Part shown: positions 1-7,031 of the stretch, piece after piece
How the letters are laid out: every line of letters starts with the position of its first letter
Numbering within the stretch: position 1 is the stretch's first letter
Assembly (NCBI GenBank): GCA_900544885.1
Contig: UQWU01000046.1
Coordinates: 1 to 12,626 of the forward strand
Source: an uncultured Phascolarctobacterium sp.
Lineage (GTDB): Bacteria > Bacillota > Negativicutes > Acidaminococcales > Acidaminococcaceae
Direction: 5' to 3'
DNA length: 12,626 nucleotides
Translations under genes and position numbers: made by a program
The notes under the pieces: generated by a model
What the model saw: only the letters and a program-made list of their open reading frames with translations
What the model was told of the DNA's origin: nothing
The model's database searches: none

Positions 1-180
1 TAAAGGAAAGAGAATAGGCAAATATACTTCTGATGATATTCTGTTGACAGCAGATTGGTGTAATTTGTTACCCAGGAAAATACTCGGATACAAATCACCT
101 GATGATCTATTCGAGAATGAGCTTGATAAGATTTATGCAGCTTGATTTTTAAAAAGTGTGCAACTTCTTATTGCAATTTA
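1..180 (+). mobile_element. Right end of an IS30-family insertion sequence (partial)
   Basis: The window opens inside an IS30-like element. It contains the last codons of the transposase (stop at 143-145) and then an AT-rich tail whose final bases (about 154-180, including AAGTGTGCAACTT at 154-166 and TTGCAATTTA at 171-180) resemble the terminal inverted repeats I know from Bacillota IS30 elements. The left end is outside the window, so the repeat pair and the target duplication cannot be checked. The outer boundary is uncertain by several bases and could extend to about 183. The tRNA-Leu promoter begins only about 20 bp further on. Confidence 0.6.
2..145 (+). CDS. IS30-family transposase, C-terminal fragment
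   Basis: The open frame runs in from the left edge and ends with TGA at 143-145, giving 47 visible residues. The segment reading WCNLLPRKILGYKSPDDLF is the typical end of IS30-family DDE transposases, in which an N-x-R-P-R-K-x-L-G-Y-x-T/S-P block follows the last catalytic glutamate. The catalytic DDE residues lie upstream of the window, so I cannot tell whether the gene is intact. The enzyme would cut and join DNA at the IS ends. The C-terminal reading frame has no internal stop, so nothing here suggests decay. The family call rests on this short conserved tail only. Confidence 0.8.
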   Translation, partial: KGKRIGKYTSDDILLTADWCNLLPRKILGYKSPDDLFENELDKIYAA

Positions 181-201
181 GGAAGAAAAATTAAAAATAT
201 G

Positions 202-230
202 TTGACAGATAACTATCTGTGTGTTATTAT
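202..230 (+). promoter_or_regulatory. Promoter of tRNA-Leu
   Basis: A perfect -35 box TTGACA (202-207) is followed after 17 bp by TATTAT (225-230). An overlapping TATAAT lies at 228-233 but would give a 20-bp spacer. Transcription would start near 237, about 17 nt before the mature tRNA. The promoter lies about 20 bp beyond the IS30 end, so the IS does not appear to have damaged it. Confidence 0.75.
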
Positions 231-253
231 AATATTGTTGTTAACTTAATAAC

Positions 254-339
254 GCGGTAGTGGCGGAACGGCAGACGCGCTAGCCTCAGGAGCTAGTGGG
301 GGAGACCCCGTGGAGGTTCAAATCCTCTCTACCGCACCA
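254..339 (+). tRNA. tRNA-Leu (anticodon CAG)
   Basis: The 86-nt sequence folds as a class II tRNA. The acceptor stem GCGGTAG (254-260) pairs with CTACCGC (329-335), followed by discriminator A and an encoded CCA (337-339). The anticodon arm CTAGC-CTCAGGA-GCTAG places CAG at positions 34-36, so it reads CUG leucine codons. The long variable arm, a GGGG/CCCC hairpin around 298-309, and the T arm GAGG-TTCAAAT-CCTC are both clear, as expected for leucine tRNAs. It is a single-gene transcription unit with its own promoter and terminator. Confidence 0.97.
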
Positions 340-349
340 ACGAAACTCT

Positions 350-379
350 GACCTAAGATTTTATCTTAGGTCTTTTTTT
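350..379 (+). terminator. Rho-independent terminator of tRNA-Leu
   Basis: A perfect 10-bp stem, GACCTAAGAT (350-359) with ATCTTAGGTC (363-372), closes a 3-nt loop and is followed by seven T (373-379). It begins 10 nt after the CCA end. Confidence 0.93.
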
Positions 380-438
380 GTTCACTTGATTAATTAGCCG
401 GTTTATGTCACAATGTATTTATAGCAACTTTTTTGCAT

Positions 439-444
439 TATAAT
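439..444 (+). promoter_or_regulatory. Probable -10 box of the SH3-like gene pair
   Basis: A consensus TATAAT at 439-444 lies 24 bp before the GTG start at 469. No good -35 box is visible at the expected distance (GTATTT at 415-420, spacer 18, is the nearest). The expected transcription start near 451 would leave the upstream in-frame TTG at 433 untranscribed, which supports the GTG start. Confidence 0.5.
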
Positions 445-468
445 ATTTTTGGAAGGGAGCAAGGTACT

Positions 469-1050
469 GTGAAAGAGATAAAAGAAAGAAGAGCACAGAC
501 CTTTGTTTTGAGTGGATTTTTAATTCTAGGTCTAGTAGCAGGTATGATTTTTGCTTGGATTTTCAATGATAGCTTAAATTTTAAACAATATAATTTAAAA
601 CAACTGACGTCAGATATAATTTATGATAAGGTAGAAGAAGGTAGATTACAATGTAAAGTAGTGCAGGATAAAGCTCCGATGTATAATATTCCTTCAACAT
701 TATATGGTAATATTATAGAACATATGTCTCAAGGAGTTTATGTTGACTATTTTGAAACTGTTTCTAGCCAGGATAAAGATGAGCGCTATGCTGTAACTGC
801 TGTAGAAATGAAATTTCAGCGTTTTTGGGGACGTAAGCATATTATACCCAAAGGAACAAAAGTGCTGATTTTAAGCCAAAATGATGGTGTAGTCTGGGGT
901 CGCGTTTATGTTGAAGACAGATTTTACGAAAAAGAATTTGATGTAGAAAATTTGCGGATGCCTTATATCGGTCAATGGAAAAGAGTTGAATTTCATGGTA
1001 AACCGGGCTATATGCAGTTTAACAGCTTAGCTGAAAGTAAGGTGATGTAA
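469..1050 (+). CDS. Membrane-anchored protein with SH3-like (SH3b) region, function unknown
   Basis: This is a 193-residue protein of unknown function. I chose the GTG at 469 because GGAAGGGAG (451-459) sits 9 nt upstream; a TTG at 433 is in frame but lies beside the -10 box. The N terminus is basic (KEIKERR) and is followed by one hydrophobic helix at about residues 11-32, so the rest should face outward. The outer part starts like a bacterial SH3 domain (V-x-x-x-A-P-M-Y-x-x-P-S near residues 64-75) and ends with W-K-R-V-E-F-H-G-K-P-G-Y, also typical of SH3b folds. Between the two lies an extra beta-rich stretch containing IPKGTKVLIL. It is followed after 1 nt by a gene of the same architecture, so the two are probably cotranscribed. 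A role in envelope or cell-wall sensing is possible but is inference only. Confidence 0.75.
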   Translation: MKEIKERRAQTFVLSGFLILGLVAGMIFAWIFNDSLNFKQYNLKQLTSDIIYDKVEEGRLQCKVVQDKAPMYNIPSTLYGNIIEHMSQGVYVDYFETVSSQDKDERYAVTAVEMKFQRFWGRKHIIPKGTKVLILSQNDGVVWGRVYVEDRFYEKEFDVENLRMPYIGQWKRVEFHGKPGYMQFNSLAESKVM

Positions 1051-1051
1051 A

Positions 1052-1555
1052 GTGTCTATAGTGAGTAAAAGCATTATTATGAAAATATTATCAGCAATTA
1101 GTTTTTTTGTTGGTTTTGCAATTGCTGTAGCAGCGTTTTCGCTGCGACCTGCGATGGTGACAATACAAGACAATTCTGTTGTTTATGCAGAACCTAGTAT
1201 TATTGCTCGTGAAATAAGTGACAAGTTTACTGCTAATACACAAGCAGTGATTTTAGAAAAAGTGAAGATGGATAAGCCGACAGCCGTAGTGATGTTACAA
1301 GATGTGGTCATTGATGGTGAAGCATCTACTAAATATCGCTTGAAAAAAGGTGCTACATATAAAATTATTCAAGCGAATTTAAATAAGGCTAATGAGCCAT
1401 GTGTTATTGAAGTTGCTACTACTAAACATGAAAAGGTTGAGCTAAAAATTTCTAAAGGTGATGCAGAACCTATAAATGAAGGCAGCTGGCTACATATACG
1501 AGAAAAAAATGGCGATGCTGAAGGATGGATTCGTAGCAAAACGCAATGGTATTAA
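1052..1555 (+). CDS. Membrane-anchored protein with SH3-like region, second of a pair
   Basis: This is a 167-residue protein of unknown function. The GTG at 1052 is supported by an AGGTG-type ribosome binding site inside the end of the preceding gene, which stops at 1050. An ATG at 1079 has no such site. One transmembrane helix is visible at about residues 11-31, then an outer region beginning N-S-V-V-Y-A-E-P-S (41-49), as in SH3 domains. It ends with W-L-H-I-R-E-x-x-G-x-x-x-G-W-I (146-160), the usual closing strands of an SH3b fold. The middle part (about 78-140, with RLKKGATYKII) looks inserted between the two halves of the SH3 core, as in its neighbour. The two proteins may be diverged paralogues or partners. 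No catalytic motif is visible. Confidence 0.75.
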   Translation: MSIVSKSIIMKILSAISFFVGFAIAVAAFSLRPAMVTIQDNSVVYAEPSIIAREISDKFTANTQAVILEKVKMDKPTAVVMLQDVVIDGEASTKYRLKKGATYKIIQANLNKANEPCVIEVATTKHEKVELKISKGDAEPINEGSWLHIREKNGDAEGWIRSKTQWY

Positions 1556-1625
1556 AACTAGTAAATATTTTCTGTAATTAAGGCAGAAAGTAAAATTATA
1601 TCAAAATTTAATTGGAGGTATTTAT

Positions 1626-1946
1626 ATGTTAGTAACCACAACTCCTACAATCGAAGGTCATGAAATTATTGAATATAAAGGTATAGTTTTTGGTGAAGTT
1701 GTTTCCGGTATGAACTTTGTCAAAGATTTTTTCAGTGGTATTACTGATGTTATTGGTGGTCGTAGCGGTTCTTATGAAAGCGAATTTCAAGATGCTCGTG
1801 ATGAAGCAATTGAAGAAATGATTAAGCGTGCTTCTAAGATGGGTGCGGATGCTATTGTCGGTGTCGATGTTGATTATGAAGTACTGGGCAAAGAAAACGG
1901 TATGATTATGGTCAGCGTTTCCGGTACTGCTGTTAAATTGAGATAA
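1626..1946 (+). CDS. YbjQ/UPF0145 family putative heavy-metal-binding protein
   Basis: The 106-residue protein matches the full length of the YbjQ (UPF0145, DUF74) family. Family marks visible are the N-terminal T-T-x-P-T-I-E-G-H-x-I-x-x-Y-x-G segment, GGRSGSYE at 44-51, and the helix plus strand A-x-x-x-GADAIVGVDVDYE at about 70-85. Known structures of this family are small alpha/beta pentameric rings; the cellular role is not established, and the metal-binding label comes from old domain naming. GGAGG at 1614-1618 precedes the ATG by 7 nt. It follows the SH3-like pair by 70 bp without a visible terminator, so readthrough from upstream is possible. Transcription ends at the hairpin at 1954-1986. 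Confidence 0.9.
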   Translation: MLVTTTPTIEGHEIIEYKGIVFGEVVSGMNFVKDFFSGITDVIGGRSGSYESEFQDARDEAIEEMIKRASKMGADAIVGVDVDYEVLGKENGMIMVSVSGTAVKLR

Positions 1947-1950
1947 ATAA

Positions 1951-1985
1951 AAAAAGCGAAGCTTATTGAAAAGCTTCGCTTTTTT
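1951..1985. terminator. Bidirectional terminator between YbjQ gene and DUF401 gene
   Basis: An 11-bp stem, AAGCGAAGCTT (1954-1964) with AAGCTTCGCTT (1971-1981), has a 6-nt loop. A tracts on the left and T tracts on the right make it work for both convergent genes. It ends only 3 bp before the stop of the minus-strand gene. Confidence 0.92.
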
Positions 1986-1988
1986 GTT

Positions 1989-3206
1989 TCACCATGTGAA
2001 GTAGGTAAAAATACTAAAAATCGTTAAAATAATAATTTCGCAGATAAAGATAGGCTTGAGTGTTTTAAAGAAATTAGACTTAAAATAGTCCACGGTAACA
2101 ACTAGGCACATATGTGTTGGCGTAAGCATTTGGCCAGCAACGCCGAAGGCCATTGCTACACCTGCTAAGTTTAAACTGCCTGTTTGCATAGCTGCTACAA
2201 TGGGCATAACGATAGCAACATGACCTTGTGAAAGCCCTGTGAGTACACCGATGATAAAGCTGATGCAGGCAATAATTACTGGCACGGGCAATGGTGAGCT
2301 TTGAAAGGCGGTAACAATTTCTTGTAATACATTGGTTACGGTAAGAATTTGGATAAAATAAAGAATGCATAAAACATTGGTAAACATTTTAGCATCTACA
2401 GCTACCCAGACTACATCTTTAAAACTTACAGCACGATTACTGAAATAAAGCACTATAAATAATCCTAAAGTAACTAAGCCCATGCTGATAGAAGCATTTA
2501 AATCTAAGAATACTACTAACATAAAAGTGATGATAACTGGAGCTAAAGCTAAAAGCAGATTAGTATTGTCTTGATTTACTTTGGTAATATTTTGCTTTGC
2601 AGTAATTATAGTAGGTGTTTTAATAGGGCGGATTAAAACAAACCAGCCAGCAAAGAAAGCTAAAAAGGTTAGCCAACATAAATGCTTGATGAAATCACTA
2701 TAAGCAACGCCGGCGATACTGCAGGCCATAATCATACCAGGAATAATCGGACTGGAAAATTCAAAAATATGCCGAAACCAAAAATTAATAGCAGCTTTAT
2801 GGTCTTCTGTGATATTCAGTTTAGCACTGGCTTCTTCAACAATAGGTGCTGAAAAACGTGCTCCGCCTAAAGAAGGTAGTAATCCTAAAAAGGCAGGCAT
2901 AACGGCTAAAGTTACTTTAGTGCTGGGAAAAATACGTTGCAAAGCATGAACCATTCCGGCTAAAGCTCCGCTCGTGCGTAATTCTATTTCTAAACACATG
3001 ACAAAATATAGTGCAAAAAGAATATCATATGTATGCGACATTGTGAACGTTTCGGTAAGTGCCTGCCATAAATAAATTGGTTGTGGAAGACGAAAAGCCC
3101 AGATAAACAGACCTGCTGCCAGCATACAGGGGCCGATAGGAATTTTTTTACGTAGCATGATGATAATAATCAGCATGGCAATTGCTAACAAGAAAAATAT
3201 ATTCAT
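1989..3206 (-). CDS. DUF401 family integral membrane protein (putative transporter)
   Basis: The product is a 405-residue, very hydrophobic protein with about ten or more membrane segments, of the DUF401 (COG1906) family. The family's best conserved blocks are visible: LPSLGGARFSAPIVEE at about 110-125 and NFWFRHIFEFSSPIIPG at about 141-157. The C-terminal half carries G-x-L-T-G-L-S-Q-G-H, a second re-entrant-type loop. The layout resembles ion-coupled organic-anion transporters; the substrate is unknown. I chose the ATG at 3206 because AAAGGA (3215-3220, minus strand) lies 8 nt upstream. The in-frame ATG at 3215 overlaps that site and has none of its own. It converges with the YbjQ gene and diverges from the Septu genes. 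Confidence 0.88.
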   Translation of the reverse strand: MNIFFLLAIAMLIIIIMLRKKIPIGPCMLAAGLFIWAFRLPQPIYLWQALTETFTMSHTYDILFALYFVMCLEIELRTSGALAGMVHALQRIFPSTKVTLAVMPAFLGLLPSLGGARFSAPIVEEASAKLNITEDHKAAINFWFRHIFEFSSPIIPGMIMACSIAGVAYSDFIKHLCWLTFLAFFAGWFVLIRPIKTPTIITAKQNITKVNQDNTNLLLALAPVIITFMLVVFLDLNASISMGLVTLGLFIVLYFSNRAVSFKDVVWVAVDAKMFTNVLCILYFIQILTVTNVLQEIVTAFQSSPLPVPVIIACISFIIGVLTGLSQGHVAIVMPIVAAMQTGSLNLAGVAMAFGVAGQMLTPTHMCLVVTVDYFKSNFFKTLKPIFICEIIILTIFSIFTYFTW

Positions 3207-3243
3207 GATAACCATCCTTTATATTTATTTAAAATAGTACTTT

Positions 3244-3272
3244 ATTATATCATTATTTTTCGGATTTGCCTA
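3244..3272 (-). promoter_or_regulatory. Promoter of the DUF401 gene
   Basis: On the minus strand a consensus TATAAT (3249-3244) is preceded after a 17-bp spacer by TAGGCA (3272-3267), which matches 4 of 6 bases of the -35 consensus. The start codon is about 38 bp downstream of the -10 box. Confidence 0.55.
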
Positions 3273-3303
3273 ATCTGCTACAAATTGTTCAGAATAGGAG
3301 TAG

Positions 3304-3309
3304 TATAAT
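3304..3309 (+). promoter_or_regulatory. Probable -10 box of the ptuAB operon
   Basis: A consensus TATAAT at 3304-3309 lies about 39 bp upstream of the chosen ptuA start. No convincing -35 box is found at 16-18 bp. The expected transcript start near 3316 makes the in-frame ATG at 3321 almost leaderless, which is a further reason to prefer the start at 3348. Confidence 0.5.
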
Positions 3310-3347
3310 AAAAGTAGAATATGGCAAAAGAAACGGAGGTTGATGAC

Positions 3348-4667
3348 ATGCGTGTTGATAGACTAAAATTAAAAAATTTCCGCTGCTATAGTGAATTGAA
3401 TATTGATTTTGATTCGAAGCTGACAGTAATTGTCGGAGAGAATGGTAGGGGAAAGACCGCTATTTTTGATGCTTTAGCTATTGCATTAGAACCATATCTG
3501 CACACATTTCATGTACAGGGACGGAATATAGTGCAAAAGGATGTCAGGCGTGTGCCTGTCTATGCTGAAGATGGTATTCATATTGCACGTATGGAAAATA
3601 AATATCCTGTGGCTATTCAATTAGAAGGCTGTGCTTTAAATAAAAAAATGAGCTGTACGAGAATTTTGCAACAGGATGGTACACGTATTGATGAAGCAGA
3701 AGATTTATTGAGCAATGGTGAACGCTTATGTGCAGAAATTAAGCAACATCATGCGACATTGTTACCTGCTTTTGCTTATTACGGTACTTCACGTATTTGG
3801 GTGGACAGCAATTTAATGAACACTTATGATAATTCGTTAGATGATAGAAATACCGGCTATGAAGAATGCTTAGAACCATCATCTTCTTATAATACTTTCG
3901 GAAAATGGTATAGAAGTGTGATGCAATCATTGGAAAACGACAAACTTCCTGACGATGATAATAAGCAGACCTGCTTACTGGTGCGTGATGCTGTACAGCA
4001 GGCGATTGATGCTTGCTTGGCAAGCACTGGTTTACATGATTTATATTATAATTTTAAGTTAGATGCTTTTGTCGTAAGTCATCCTGATACAGGTGAAATG
4101 ATAGTTGATGATTTGAGTGATGGTTTCCGCAGCATTTTAAGTATGGTAGCTGATTTGGCATATCGTATGGTACGGTTAAATCCGTTTTTGGGACGCCGGG
4201 CTATTTTAGATACCCCAGGTATAGTTTTAATTGATGAAATAGATATGCATCTGCATCCGTCTTGGCAGCAGACAGTACTGCTGGATTTACAAAAAGCATT
4301 TCCTAAAGTACAATTCATTGTTACAACTCATAGTCCACAGGTTTTAGGTAGTGTGCCTCCTGATAGTATCCGTGTTTTGGAATGGGAGAAGGAATTTGTA
4401 GGCGTACGTAGGGTAAACTTCTCTTTAGGAGCTACTAGCTACCAGATTTTACAGGATATCCAGAACGTGCAGCCGCGTTCGGAAAAACTACCGATTGTAC
4501 AGCATTTGAAGCGTTATTTGGAATTAGTCAGCGAAGATAAATGGGATTCCGAGGAGGCTAAAACACTACGTAAGCAATTAGATTTATGGGCTCATGGTAA
4601 TGAGCCTGCTTTAATCAGAGCAGATATGGATATCAGAATGCGTCAATTCCGGAGGAAGCGCTCATGA
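3348..4667 (+). CDS. ptuA: Septu anti-phage system ATPase PtuA
   Basis: A 439-residue SMC/ABC-like ATPase. Visible motifs are the N-terminal RecF-like start (LKLKNFRCYSELNIDF), Walker A GENGRGKT at 30-37, the signature-like LSDGFRS at 256-262, Walker B GIVLIDEID at 291-299 with catalytic Glu297, and the switch histidine in THSPQVL (His328). No TOPRIM nuclease domain follows, so it is not an OLD-type nuclease; the C-terminal tail (about 380-439) is helical and basic. In Septu systems PtuA forms an oligomer with PtuB and controls its nuclease through nucleotide binding. The start at 3348 has GGAGG (3335-3339) 8 nt upstream. The next gene overlaps it by 4 nt (ATGA) and encodes the matching HNH partner, the main reason for this call over a generic AAA ATPase. 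Biochemical action here is inferred from the family. Confidence 0.85.
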   Translation: MRVDRLKLKNFRCYSELNIDFDSKLTVIVGENGRGKTAIFDALAIALEPYLHTFHVQGRNIVQKDVRRVPVYAEDGIHIARMENKYPVAIQLEGCALNKKMSCTRILQQDGTRIDEAEDLLSNGERLCAEIKQHHATLLPAFAYYGTSRIWVDSNLMNTYDNSLDDRNTGYEECLEPSSSYNTFGKWYRSVMQSLENDKLPDDDNKQTCLLVRDAVQQAIDACLASTGLHDLYYNFKLDAFVVSHPDTGEMIVDDLSDGFRSILSMVADLAYRMVRLNPFLGRRAILDTPGIVLIDEIDMHLHPSWQQTVLLDLQKAFPKVQFIVTTHSPQVLGSVPPDSIRVLEWEKEFVGVRRVNFSLGATSYQILQDIQNVQPRSEKLPIVQHLKRYLELVSEDKWDSEEAKTLRKQLDLWAHGNEPALIRADMDIRMRQFRRKRS

Positions 4668-5443
4668 AAAGGGTGTATAAGAGTAAAAAAGAGCCGGAAA
4701 GCCTGCGTAAGTACCGCTTAAGCCATCCTGAAGAAACATGGGAGCATTTCCGCCGGCGTATTCGTATGGGCTATAAAGATGTCAAAAAACAAATTTTGCA
4801 GGACCAACACGGTCTATGTGCCTATTGCGAAATCAGTATCAAGCTAGCAGAAGATGATGATGAAGTTGATGACTTTCGAGTGGAGCATTTTTATCCCAAA
4901 AGCTGTACATTGGAACATGGACACAATTACCATCTCGATTGGCGTAACCTGTTAGGAGTTTGCCATGGTGGCAGTCAGCCATATGTACCTGATGCTGAAT
5001 GGCGTTATTCGACGCAGAAGCGTGATCGTAGCTGTGATGTGCCTAAGGGCAATAAAGAAATTTCTTCGCAAATCTTAAATCCTCTACGCATTCCAGGAAA
5101 AGTACGCTTATTTCGTTATGCGGAGCATTCGGGAAAAATATTTGTAGATGAGTCTACTTGTCCTAGGTATTTGCAGCAGAAAGCTAAAAGAACAATTCGC
5201 GAATTAAATCTTAATGCACCACGATTAATGCGGATGCGGAGGATGGTTATTCAAAAATTAGAGGATGATATTGCCATGGAGCTGGAGCAAGGTGCACAGT
5301 TGGAGGATGTTTTAACTATGCTGGCAGAAACCTGCCTTGTACCTAATTATGAGGGTATCAGTTTGCCGTTTTTCTCGGTTATTCGTTGGTATTTAGGTGA
5401 AGCAGCAGAAAAAGTTATTTGCAATAGTGGCAATAAATTATAG
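4664..5443 (+). CDS. ptuB: Septu anti-phage system HNH nuclease PtuB
   Basis: A 259-residue HNH-type endonuclease of the PtuB family (the TIGR02646 group, also found as effector in retron Ec78 loci). The zinc-knuckle cysteines LCAYCE lie at 51-56, the catalytic-type histidine in RVEHFYPKS (His75), then LDWRNLLGVCHGG at 91-103 (Asn95, Cys100, His101). After these comes the family's C-D-x-x-K-G element, CDVPKG, at 124-129. All expected metal and active-site residues appear present. The start ATG at 4664 overlaps the ptuA stop, and GGAGG at 4651-4655 lies 8 nt upstream, inside ptuA, so the two are translationally coupled. The protein would cut DNA when the PtuA complex is activated during phage infection. 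No reverse transcriptase or msr-msd-like RNA is nearby, which favours stand-alone type I Septu over a retron. Confidence 0.88.
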   Translation: MKRVYKSKKEPESLRKYRLSHPEETWEHFRRRIRMGYKDVKKQILQDQHGLCAYCEISIKLAEDDDEVDDFRVEHFYPKSCTLEHGHNYHLDWRNLLGVCHGGSQPYVPDAEWRYSTQKRDRSCDVPKGNKEISSQILNPLRIPGKVRLFRYAEHSGKIFVDESTCPRYLQQKAKRTIRELNLNAPRLMRMRRMVIQKLEDDIAMELEQGAQLEDVLTMLAETCLVPNYEGISLPFFSVIRWYLGEAAEKVICNSGNKL

Positions 5444-5482
5444 TTTTGAACAATAAAATAGGTGTGAAATCGCGTTAATTAT

Positions 5483-5519
5483 AATCCTGCCTAAGCTTTA
5501 GGCAGGATTTTTATTTTTA
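5483..5519 (+). terminator. Terminator of the ptuAB operon
   Basis: A perfect 12-bp stem, AATCCTGCCTAA (5483-5494) with TTAGGCAGGATT (5498-5509), has a 3-nt loop and is followed by a T-rich run to 5519. It begins 40 nt after the ptuB stop. Confidence 0.93.
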
Positions 5520-5532
5520 TTGAAGAATAAAA

Positions 5533-5538
5533 TATAAT
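5533..5538 (+). promoter_or_regulatory. Possible -10 box for the manB-galU-galE unit
   Basis: TATAAT at 5533-5538 is the only consensus -10 between the upstream terminator and manB. The matching -35 position (TTTATT, 5510-5515, 17-bp spacer) is weak and overlaps the terminator T tract. The rest of the 157-bp gap is AT-rich and shows no other structure. Confidence 0.35.
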
Positions 5539-5600
5539 GGTAATTATGTAAAAGTGTAATATATATTTCAATAATATTTTGAAGATGAGGAGAGAATGAG

Positions 5601-6971
5601 ATGAAAGTAACTAATAAAGCATTTAAAGCTTATGATATACGTGGAGTATATCCTACAGAAGTAAATGAAGAAATGGCCTATCGTGTAGGTCGTATCTTTT
5701 CTGCAATGTTTGCAGCAGAAACTGTCGTTGTGGGTCATGATATAAGATTAAGCGGCCGTGTCTTGGTAGATGCTCTTACTGAAGGTTTACGTCACGGTGG
5801 TACTAAGGTTATTGATATCGGGCAATGCGGTACCGAAATGATTTATTTTGCTACTGCTCATTTAAAGGCTGATGGTGGTATCATGGTAACTGCCAGCCAT
5901 AATCCTAAAGAATATAACGGTATGAAATTAGTGCGTCGTGATGCACGCCCGATTTCTGCTGATACAGGCTTAAAGGAAATTGGTGAAATGGTAGCTTCTT
6001 ACCAAGATTTTGGTCATCAACTGGTGGCAGGTAAAAGTTTAGGTGCTTTAGAGCATATCGATATTATGCCTGCATATATTGAACATCTTTTGAGTTATGT
6101 AGATTTAAAAGCCTTAAAACCGATGAAGATTGTTGCTAATCCTGGTAATGGCGGGGCAGGTCCTGTTTTAAAAGAATTAGCTAAGCATTTGCCTTTTGAA
6201 TTTATTACTTTAAATGATACACCAGATGGTACTTTCCCTAATGGTGTACCGAATCCGTTACTTTTGCCTAATCGTGAAGCAACTGCTAAAATTGTCCGTG
6301 AAAACGGTGCTGATTTAGGTATTGCTTGGGATGGTGATTTTGATAGATGCTTCCTTTTTGATGAAAAGGCTGAATTTATCGAAGGCTATTATATTGTAGG
6401 TTTATTAGCAGAGGTATTCCTGCTGAAGGAGCCAGGAGCAAAGATTATGTATGATCCGCGTCTGACTTGGAATACTGAAGCGATTTTAGAGCGTGATGGT
6501 GGTATACCAGTACGCTGCAAGAGTGGTCATGCCTTCATGAAGGAATGTATGCGTAATAATGGTGTACTGTATGGCGGCGAAATGTCTGCTCACCATTACT
6601 TCCGTGATTTTTCTTATTGCGACAGCGGTATGATTCCTTGGCTTTTAGTAACTGAATTAATGTGTCGTAGTGGTAAAAAGCTGTCTGAATTAGTTGGTGA
6701 ACGTATGGATTTATATCCATGCAGCGGTGAAATTAACCGTAAAGTTGCTGATTCTGCAGCAGTATTAGCAGAGCTGGCTAAACGTTATGCTGATGGCGAA
6801 CAAGACCATATGGATGGTTTAAGTGTTGCCTATGATACTTGGCGTTTTAACGTCCGCGTTTCTAATACGGAACCTGTTATGCGTCTAAATGTAGAAACTA
6901 AAGGTGATAAAGCGTTATTGGCTGCTAAAACTGAAGAAATCTTAGGGATTATCGGTGGCGAAGAAGCATAA
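5601..6971 (+). CDS. manB: Phosphomannomutase/phosphoglucomutase (ManB/CpsG type)
   Basis: The enzyme moves phosphate between C6 and C1 of mannose (and often glucose), giving mannose-1-phosphate for GDP-mannose and envelope polysaccharide. At 456 residues it has the usual length of the alpha-D-phosphohexomutase family. The four family sites are intact: the phosphoserine loop TASHNP at 97-102 (Ser99), the magnesium loop DGDFDR at 244-249, the sugar-binding loop GEMSAHH at 326-332, and the phosphate-binding loop RVSNTEP at 419-425. As I recall E. coli CpsG, long blocks are nearly identical to it (around EGYYIVGLLAE and HHYFRDFSYCDSGMIPWLL), closer than to Bacillus-type mutases. GAGGAG at 5587-5592 lies 8 nt before the ATG. 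galU follows after 60 bp with no terminator, so manB, galU and galE are probably cotranscribed. Confidence 0.93.
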   Translation: MKVTNKAFKAYDIRGVYPTEVNEEMAYRVGRIFSAMFAAETVVVGHDIRLSGRVLVDALTEGLRHGGTKVIDIGQCGTEMIYFATAHLKADGGIMVTASHNPKEYNGMKLVRRDARPISADTGLKEIGEMVASYQDFGHQLVAGKSLGALEHIDIMPAYIEHLLSYVDLKALKPMKIVANPGNGGAGPVLKELAKHLPFEFITLNDTPDGTFPNGVPNPLLLPNREATAKIVRENGADLGIAWDGDFDRCFLFDEKAEFIEGYYIVGLLAEVFLLKEPGAKIMYDPRLTWNTEAILERDGGIPVRCKSGHAFMKECMRNNGVLYGGEMSAHHYFRDFSYCDSGMIPWLLVTELMCRSGKKLSELVGERMDLYPCSGEINRKVADSAAVLAELAKRYADGEQDHMDGLSVAYDTWRFNVRVSNTEPVMRLNVETKGDKALLAAKTEEILGIIGGEEA

Positions 6972-7031
6972 TTTAAGTAAAATCAAGATTTGGATTGAGA
7001 ATATTAATGTATAAGTAAAGGAGCAAAGATA

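Noticed and set aside
433..468. In-frame TTG at 433 as start of the first SH3-like gene
   Set aside because: It lies just upstream of the -10 box at 439-444, so it would not be transcribed from that promoter, and the GTG at 469 has a good ribosome binding site.
2080..2370. 96-codon minus-strand frame inside the DUF401 gene
   Set aside because: It overlaps a conserved membrane protein in another frame and has low-complexity, Cys/Tyr-rich content without any family resemblance.
3321..3347. ATG at 3321 as the ptuA start
   Set aside because: It lies about 12 bp after the -10 box with no ribosome site, while the ATG at 3348 has GGAGG 8 nt upstream and begins at the conserved LKLKNFR strand.
3739..4023. 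94-codon open frame on the minus strand inside ptuA
   Set aside because: It has no ribosome site or recognisable domain and runs antisense to a gene with complete motifs; it is a shadow frame.
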